NCBI RefSeq assembly: GCF_000499385.1
Contig: NW_013651701.1
Location: forward strand, 194,454 to 258,453
Direction: 5' to 3'
DNA length: 64,000 bases
Source of the DNA: Eimeria necatrix
Lineage: Eukaryota > Apicomplexa > Conoidasida > Eucoccidiorida > Eimeriidae
The position numbers and the translations under genes were made by a program. Shown piece by piece: positions 56,578 through 64,000 of the stretch. Under the pieces are notes generated by a model. The model ran no database searches, had not been told where the DNA came from, and was given only the letters and a program-made list of their open reading frames with translations. How positions within the stretch are numbered: the stretch's first letter is position 1; each line of letters starts with the position of its first letter.

Positions 56578-59038
56578 GAATACAAATAAGTTGGATAGAA
56601 CTTTTTGCTCGCTTATCGCTAGAGAGTGTGGCTTTCGAGATTCCCGCGCATCAACACAGGCGCACTGTATATTCACCAATCGTCAAGTAGCGTCGTGTAG
56701 CTCATGGCAAGCCCATGATTTACACGATGCTACCTGATGACGCTTAAAGAGGACCTGTCAACACTCTGCGCAGGCTGTATGGCATATGTTTGTTTCGTTG
56801 CCCCCTACTGAAAGGGGGCCACATAATAACTGCAAAGTGAACATCTTCCAATGCAGGATCGTTGTTCCGGAGATTCGCTGCTTACAAGTCCGTACGTCGT
56901 ATTCGCTGCTGGCAGCAGGTGGGGTGCTCACCGATTCGCTACAGATTCGTGTTGTATAAACCTTGTTCCTAATTTTGGAATGAGCGCAACAGGAGCAGCG
57001 TGTAAGTCGTAAACTGAGTTTAAGAGGACCTTGAGGGCTGATCACTGGCACTTCAATTTTACTGAAAACTTAACACAAGAACGGCCAAGCGTGATAATCG
57101 TTCGCTTCTTTTGAATTATTAAATAGCTCTTTCGTTCTCGTTTTTCTGCGTGTAACGTGAGAGCGTATATCATCCCTCTCCCACTCAGGGAGTATGTGAC
57201 GTATTTAAACATTGCAGAACATCGTTATATTAGTCCGGCGGAAAGCTGGTGCCATGAAGAGAAACGTAATTAATTGAAAGAAGTTTCTGGAATCATACCA
57301 AGTACTGCATATTTATGCACAGGGAGTAAGCAACGTGACGTAATCGCACAGGCATCAGCGCCCCTGACAATCAGTATTCCGTGAAAGCATCTACTGCAGG
57401 CCTCGAGTGACAGAACTGCTGGGAACTCCCAAAGATACATGCTAAAGCCTTGCATTAATATTGGTAGATATCTGTAATATCTTTGTCAGATCATTCTTAA
57501 GGACAGCAGTGTGTGGTATCGAGCAGCCTGAAGTTAACTCAGGGATTGAAAAATGTTTCTAGCACACGCGTTGACCGCATTCATCGCTGCAGGTTGTATG
57601 TGCTTTGCGTTGACAGCCAGACGAATTCTGCCTACAGTCAGGAATCGATACAAATACCTCTGCCCTGATTTCAAGTAGATTTGTCTACTGGCTGGAACTG
57701 TATCTGGGTTTCAGGAAGTAAGATAAGAGCACGGATTATGTAGTTGGACCACGCCTTTTGTCCAGTTGCCAACTTGGGCATCTAACGCGATCATGCGCGA
57801 TACTTCCTTCACATTTTCCAGTACTCGTCTGCCCATCGTCTTTTCAGGTTGTACGCTATTTTATTCTACATACCGTCGTCATGTACAAGAAGCTTTCTTT
57901 GTCTTCCTTTGTGATTTACAAGTGGCTTTCTTTAAATGCTAAGAACGTTGTTAAGCGGACAGACGTTCTGGCAATGTGTCCGTTTTTATTGCGGCTCCTA
58001 ACTTTGATATGGACTCTACTCGCAAACGTTCCATTTTATATATGCTTAAAAACTGGACAATATGGCCGTTTAACCAACAGCAGGCTGCCTGATCTGTAGG
58101 TTGGCTTGATGCATCCACGAACGATCTCGTTTCCGTTGGAAGGACTCCAATGATTGCAGAGAGTTCGTTTCTGCGGCACATTGAAGGCGGACTCCATAAG
58201 CGAACGAAACCGTAAAATAAAAATTCCTACTGCTTGCCTGCATCTCCATGGACTGCTCTTTACAGTCAGTCCGAAATGGCCAGCAGGGCTCATTTGCAGG
58301 TGGTACGCTGAAACGCTCATGGCGCGTGCTCTAGTTGTGGAAGTAGGCGTTCACTGTTTCAAGTGAAACCAGAACCGCACAGAAAAACACATTATTCGCC
58401 ATCCTATTTGCCACCTCGTCAAGCGACTTACTGAATGCAAAGCTGGTACGTCAGTGCGCGCTATGTGGAGCATATGCACGCTGGTTTGCTCTGCGACTGG
58501 GTCGGCTCCAGCTCGTAAGAAACATGGCAAATCGCTCAGGAGCAGGGATGTAGAAGGCAATTAATATTTATGCTCTGCACAGATTGTGCGTTGGGGAAGC
58601 AAGCACTTACGGAGCCTCACAGCGTCAAAGCGGCATTATGGAAGATTTTATGGAAAATTCAAATGTGTAAAAGGTGCTGCAAAATAAGGGGGTCGAATCT
58701 ACAGCCAGTGCGTACAGCGCAGTAATTGGAGTGATGCTAGCAATTCAGCGCGATTCTGGCGAGCCATTAATATTTGCCGTGCCGCGCGCATTCAGGGCCA
58801 TTGCGGGTCTCTGAGGATCTGCTTGGGCGGCACTGATGTGCTTATAGTGCAAACACGGTATGCATAGAAAATGATTGCCGCAGCTCGACAGTGATACCAG
58901 AGCAAAAGTCCGGCGATTTCAGGGAGTATGCCGCCATTGCAAAGAAAATCGTTAGCTTTCGTAAAGTGACTCCCGATTGAATGCGACATCAGCTTTCTTG
59001 ACGCCACTCTCTATCAAGCACACATATTGAATGCGCAG

Positions 59039-62000
59039 CAAGTGCGACATCGAACCAGCTGCTGGGGTGGACAGCAGTGCTGCCAGGCATATGCAGCCAG
59101 TTGCCTGAGAAAGCTTTTGGTTTATGTCTTAAGCCCACGAGCAAGCAGGATATCAGGCATTTAACAGCATTATTATTCCGTGCTTAAATCAAACCCAAAG
59201 AAGTTTCTTCTTCTCGCCCTAAAGAGAGGTCGGGTATTCGTTAATGCGGATCCAGGGAGTAGGTTTCCGCCAGAAGGGTCTCACGGGTAGATAGCCACCC
59301 TCACACCATCTCACCAGAAAGACAGTGGCAGCTCTGCAAGAACGAAAGACCTCTTATGATCTTTTTCGTGGTAGGACGTAAGTTATCAGCACGCTTGAAG
59401 CTGCAATTGCGCCTGCTTTGCACGCTTTTTGGAGGCTACGAGAAGCACGCGCGTCAAGCCTTGTATTCTTTCACAAATGGGACTTCTTCATTGTCTTTGA
59501 TGAATCAGGTCGCAAATGCTTAAGCAGCATGCTAGTGTCTCGAGATGCAGTACGTGGCGTACCTATTAACCAGTTATGAGCCAGGCTTGCTCTAGTGATC
59601 ATATCAGTGCGCTGAACTGACCCCTTGCAATCTAGGACGTGCGTCACTGCTGCAAGAAAAGGCGTCACTGACGGTTTAAGAAGTGCCAGATGCATCGTTG
59701 AGCAGAGCGTGAAACCATTGGCTGAGCAGCTCAAAATTTGCGCCTTTTGCACTTGCAGCATGTGGGTGTTTTGGAGTGAACTGCACAATGAAATAGTTTG
59801 TTGGTACGCATGTAGTCAGGTCAAGAATGAAAAGCCCGCTGATGGCCATTTGGAATGTAAAGGCAGTGTGTCAATAGAGTTCGAAGCTCATGTAGCATAC
59901 GAGTAGGGCTGAGTGAGCGCTGCCCGTGACTACAGTTCCCAACAAAAACGCTTTACACCTTTTTGGCAGAGTCATGAATTTGAGCGTTCAAATACTCGCG
60001 CATTGCTGTCACACCCGAAATAACCGCCGGTTGATGATTGACACCCCTGCAACTCATGCGAATGCAGAAAGTGGGTTTTGTTCGCTTGTAAGCTCGTCTA
60101 CTGAAATAATCATTGCTAAAAAAAAAGCAAAGCCTGGAAATGTTTCAAATTTGTGAGCGAAAGAAACCCCATCTGGCATTTTTCTTCAGGCTGTGCGAAT
60201 CCTGCTTAGGGACAGACGATTCGTCGGCTCAGAAATTGCTTAACCATTGGCAATTCATAAGCTTATCAACAAGGGCGGAAATCGTGAAGTATGGACAGTG
60301 CATTTCTTGTTACCATGCCACTACTTCCACAGAAAGTGAGTATTCTTCTGTTTTGTCGTTCCAGGAAACCGGAGCTGGGCTAGGACAAATTGCACACGCT
60401 TAGAGAGGGCATTCAACTAATTATGTTTGCTTTTCACATTAAATTGACGCAATGCGTCGCGACATCTTTTGAAACATGCAGCGGGTGAGTATAACGCTTC
60501 TTGCCCTCACAAACATAATGCACTTTTACTTTCTAAGCATAACTCCCTAAATGATGCTCGCCGTATTTAGCGTCTTGAATTTTTCGCAGAGAGTGTGTCT
60601 CGCCGTGTTTAAGCAACATGCACTTTCTGGATGATTCCAAACCCCTGGGCGCTTCTGGCTGCTACAATGGGGCATGCACTTTGCTGGTGTTGTGTTGTAG
60701 TCATCACAAAGAAACAACATTGTGCAATAATAGTGCCGAATGCTTGGCGTATCGTAGGGTTGAAGAAGATATTAGTTTTCACCAATTCCGGTGAAATATT
60801 GCTGCTTCTTTTCGCACAGCTCTACCACAAAACACGACTGTGCATGGGTTTGTTGAGCCCGCACTCAGAGAGTGCGTTGGAATGCACAGCTAAGACAGCC
60901 AAAGTACGTACGCAGAGTTGCAAAAAAGGCACGCTCTGGACGTAAGCATCGAACAAAGTCCATATTGTAGAGTATTTCTTCAAACGTGGGCACGAGATAC
61001 TGGAAATTTGCGCACGGCTTTGCTGAGCCTGCAGAGAGTTCGTTGGGAGCTAGCGCCAGCATGCCTGTAGCTAAAACTTTGTTCCGGCGCTGATTTGATT
61101 TATTCTCGCAGTGACACAAGAATGGCAAGGGTATTGTTCAGCCTTGCTGCCTACTATGAGAAAGGTTGTGCGCGAAAGCTACTTTTGTTGTTCAATCCAA
61201 AGGCCGTTTGCGCACGGCTTTGCTGAGCCTGCAGAGAGTTCGTTGGGAGCTAGCGCCAGCATGCCTGTAGCTAAAACTTTGTTCCGGCGCTGATTTGATT
61301 TATTCTCGCAGTGACACAAGAATGGCAAGGGTATTGTTCAGCCTTGCTGCCTACTATGAGAAAGGTTGTGCGCGAAAGCTACTTTTGTTGTTCAATCCAA
61401 AGGCCGTGCGTGCATCTGACGTCTGCGACTGGCAGCATCGGGTCACGTCAAGTAAAATCAAGGAATGCATTTCATTGTGAGCTCTGGACGCGAAGTACAG
61501 TTTGAAGCCCGTTTGCCAGCTGATTTCGTGGAACATACGATGAGCACTGCAGCTGCTGCTTGCAGGAAGTCACTCACCGCTTGTACGTAGATGAGCAGCA
61601 TGCTTTGTCTGACCCAGTGTGATGAAAAGCTCTCCTTGAAAACTCTGCGCCATTTTCACGAAGCATAATGTAAGCATGAGGCTTAAGGTTTGTTTCCGAT
61701 ATTGAGCACAGCAGCAGGTCCCCGACTGCTACGCCTGTTACCTCTGGCGCTGCTGGTTGCGGAACCGCAGTAAGTTAACTGAAAAAACTGCTGGAGAGGG
61801 TTGCCGTAGCCAGGAACACGCTGCAAAGGCTTCAGTACGCCCGAGCCGATGCCGTTGCAGCTGTGCGTGTCAAAACGTATTGTGAGCAGTAGCCGGCACC
61901 TTTTTGCACCGGTTTGAGATAGCTTCTATACCTGATCTATTCCTGATCGCATGCTGGCTGACGAATCTCTCCAGTGTGGGGTTCTGCATACGCCGAGATA

Positions 62001-63809
62001 ATGTCATGCAAGCCATAGTCGGCGCCTGCCGGGGTATTGCTATGAGCAGAAGCATTTTAGTGTCTGCTAGTAGGGAGGCGGCGAATATTTATGAGGCCAA
62101 CGGCGAGCTAGCACAGGCTGTGCGTACAAATAGAAGAAAACTGCTGCGAAAGGTGCGGATGGATGCTCCCGGCCCCAAAACACAGCCGTTACTATGGAAG
62201 GTCCTGGATTTATAGTTGAAGCCAACATAAACACCACAAGCGTCTTCTTGACGTTGGGCTGCATTCTCTTCTTGCAGAAGGTGCGTCGTCAATTCACACT
62301 TTGCGCTCGGAACACAATGTATTTGCAGGCCGTCCCGCTAACACACGAGCTTCAATGACCTCACAAGCGCATTGCGGACGCCGTGCTTGTGAGCAGATGT
62401 GGATCTGATGAAGCTGCATAACACCCATTCGGCTTTATTATGCATGAGTGTCAGTGCGATCCTTGTGCGCTAAGAGGAACTATGCTGGGTTCAATGCGTG
62501 GCAACTTAGTTGTAAGGACGTTGCCTTTGCGCTTCTTCAGTGTCAGAGCTGCAGAAGTGCGGGGCAGTTTTATATGTAGGATGATCAGCGTGCTAACGGC
62601 GGGACATGTGCATGTGTAAATGATGCATGTCTCACAGGTGCTGCAGAGCGAGCAAGTGTCTTGAGTTTCTGAACATGCTGTGCCCCTAAGGAGTGTACTG
62701 CTGCTTGCTAGGTGAGTCTCAGATGCACTTCAACAGCCGAACTCTTTGATGATGGCTGAACGGTTTTTCTCACTACACTCAAACCACATTTCAGAAATCG
62801 AAGAAAGTACGTAGAGTAGCCTTAATAGTTTCCTTCGAGGAACGATTTTGCCGAAGTGGCAGCAGACGCAGGTGGTTAGCTTGCATGCTATTTGCAGATT
62901 TTGCGCAAGATATCTGCTGCTGCATCACGCGTCGGCCGAAATTTAAACGCTGAATGAACCGTCAAGCATGGCACCATCGGAATTTCTAATAGTGCCTAAG
63001 AAACCACAATCTGTAACAGTGCGTTTCAGTCCGCGTTAGTTCAGTTCCTTCGACCCTGCGGCAACAGCAGGAGGTGCGCTATTTCTTTTATATAACTGTG
63101 CTGTTGTGCGAATACATATGTTGATGATTTATATTTCTGCCAAGCAGCAGTTTTTGCAAGCTTCTCTATTGTGATTCTAGTCTTGGGAGACTAGTATAGT
63201 TGCCTACATTGTGTGGTGATGACTCACAGTGCTGCAAGCGATGCTTGCTGCAGGGATTCTAACTTATGCGACTTTCTGGATCTTGCACGACAACATTCGC
63301 GTAGTCGCTCTGCTTTCATGTAATGATTTGGTGCAATTCAATAGCTATTGCGTGCCATATGACTCCAGTCGCCTAAAAATTTGCGAAAATAGGAAGGTGC
63401 TTCTCGCCAGCCGCACGCAACTGCTCATTTGTGCACCTTGAGCCAGGCCACGAGCCGGGCAGACTGCACTAGTGCACTAGCTTCTTTCAACAATGTAATT
63501 GCTGTTAAAGCCTTTTCAAAAGTAGAATGCAGCTGTATACAGTCACAATGACCTCAAATATTTCAGTGGGTGCGTTGGGTGGACCAGGACAACGCGTGAA
63601 AAGCGTTTGCTTCCTTGATCTTCCGGCTAACTGCTGCACTTTGGACGTTGTCGTTCTGTGCACCACTTTGACTATATGCAGAGAGTGCGCTACAGTTGTC
63701 GCTTAGTACACCGATTACTGACCTCATGCGATGCAGTTTTGGTCTGCACATTGCTCTCTACCGCTTCCCGTTTAAGCAGCACCGCGAAAGGTTGATGAAT
63801 GCACAGCAT
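59039..63809 (+). other. Candidate 3-nt micro-exons, block 6 (19 sites), array reaches the right edge
   Basis: Starts and triplets: 59039 caa, 59256 gga, 59375 gac, 59636 gac, 59759 cat, 60068 aaa, 60190 gct, 60333 aaa, 60482 cgg, 60590 aga, 60869 aga, 61035 aga, 61235 aga, 62117 gct, 62278 aag, 63071 gag, 63567 tgg, 63682 aga, 63807 cat. Donors are mostly GTGCGT, GTGAGT, GTGGGT, GTAAGC or GTTCGT. Exceptions to the 3-base rule are seen near 61861 (two bases, ct), 62712 (zero) and 62795-62806 (twelve bases, aaatcgaagaaa, before GTACGT). Confidence 0.5.
61007..61406 (+). repeat. 200-bp tandem duplication carrying one micro-exon site per copy
   Basis: Copies begin at TTTGCGCACGGCTTTGCTGAG near 61009 and 61208 and run through TTCAATCCAAAGGCCG. 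Each has CTGCAG, aga, GTTCGT (triplets at 61035 and 61235). Confidence 0.9.
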
Positions 63810-64000
63810 GTAAGCGGCATGGAGAGAGCCTTTTGATGTTGCCTAGTGCAGATTGCCATTTCTGTGCCAGCAGTACATGCTGCGTTCGGAAACTTATAGC
63901 CAAAGGCAATGGATATTTGCCTGGCTTCGGCAGCGTGCCGATACGCACTCGCAAGGCCAAGGCACAATATATCAAGCCCGTACGTGGAAAACACCTTACT

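Larger units (their letters stand above)
53393..58925 (+). other. Candidate 3-nt micro-exons, block 5 (29 sites)
   Basis: Starts and triplets: 53393 gaa, 53563 tgg, 53823 ttg, 53987 ttt, 54096 gac, 54255 tca, 54777 caa, 54914 gaa, 55064 cca, 55210 atg, 55530 gaa, 55663 tgc, 56103 gaa, 56223 aga, 56350 gaa, 56470 aga, 56774 gct, 56999 cgt, 57189 gga, 57323 gga, 57593 gtt, 57715 gaa, 57848 gtt, 58160 aga, 58266 tca, 58300 gtg, 58583 att, 58705 cca, 58923 gga. Weaker donors at 54914 (GTAATT), 55530 (GTCGGT) and 58266 (GTCCGA). 58266 is only 34 bases from 58300, too close for an intron, so one of the two is probably not real. Confidence 0.5.

Noticed and set aside
61771..61773. A TAA triplet after CCGCAG in the array
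   Set aside because: The following GTTAAC is a poor donor compared with the GTNNGY sites, so it was not counted. It is recorded because it would be the only stop triplet.
45412..63000. Weak matches such as gtt-GTTGCC near 45394, gaa-GTCACT at 61566, gcc-GTCCCG near 62329, cca-GTTGCC at 59097
   Set aside because: Donors lack the +5 G or otherwise look poor, so they were left out of the count.
38112..64000. Open frames of 60-130 codons on both strands throughout the 38-64 kb region
   Set aside because: None shows a domain, a signal peptide (apart from the 38112 exon) or a credible exon chain. Several are copied only because a tandem duplication copied the DNA, for example 49293-49604 and 56013-56589.
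1..64000. CRISPR arrays, bacterial insertion sequences, operons, ribosome binding sites
   Set aside because: The DNA is eukaryotic (spliced genes, eukaryotic-type tRNA, LTR retroelement). The tandem repeats here have no constant-repeat/unique-spacer layout.
1..64000. Telomere-type heptamer repeats (AAACCCT-like), which are common inside Eimeria chromosomes
   Set aside because: Only isolated single copies were seen, no array.

Overview
The window reads as nuclear DNA of a coccidian apicomplexan, most likely Eimeria. Three things point there: a kinase gene crowded with in-frame CAG-type repeats coding for runs of Ala, Gln and Ser (the homopolymeric amino-acid repeats known from Eimeria genomes), a plant-type ferredoxin-NADP+ reductase of the kind that serves the apicoplast, and a decayed Ty3/gypsy element with a chromodomain (chromovirus type), which Eimeria has and most other apicomplexans lack. 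The genus is an inference from these features; no database was searched.

Layout. 1.9-6.5 kb (+): a six-exon CAMK/CDPK-like protein kinase with a long repeat-rich N-terminus. 8.1-9.8 kb or beyond (-): ferredoxin-NADP+ reductase, split over at least five exons and convergent with the kinase. 10-15 kb: no recognisable gene, one 161-bp tandem duplication. 15.3-24.5 kb: three putative membrane proteins of unknown function (one intronless on the minus strand, one multi-exon on the plus strand with a signal peptide and C-terminal membrane segments, one Ala-rich). 25.4-36.1 kb: retroelement territory, with a solo LTR, a tRNA-Pro(AGG) gene, a broken minus-strand chromovirus with both LTRs, and an oppositely oriented LTR fused head-to-head to its 5' LTR.

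The most unusual part is 38.1-64 kb. A short exon for a signal-peptide plus single-membrane-span protein (38112-38435) ends in phase 0 at a strong splice donor. For the next 25 kb the plus strand carries about 100 copies of one arrangement: a 3' splice site (usually pyrimidine-rich, ending CAG or TAG), exactly three bases, then a 5' splice site of the form GTNNGY. The donors GTGCGT, GTAAGC, GTGAGA, GTATGC and their like are the same types used by the well-supported kinase and reductase introns in this window. None of the 100 triplets is a stop codon. Spacings other than three are rare, and the pattern is essentially absent from the other 38 kb. I read this as a candidate giant gene made of single-codon (3-nt) micro-exons, spread by local tandem duplication. 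It would be loosely comparable to schistosome micro-exon genes, which also begin with a signal-peptide exon followed by many symmetric tiny exons. This is a sequence-pattern inference; only RNA data can show that the triplets are spliced in. The array runs to the right edge, so any terminal exon lies outside the window.

Recent head-to-tail duplications of about 150-530 bp occur repeatedly, inside the retroelement and inside the micro-exon array. They are either a real mutational habit of this region or an assembly artefact.
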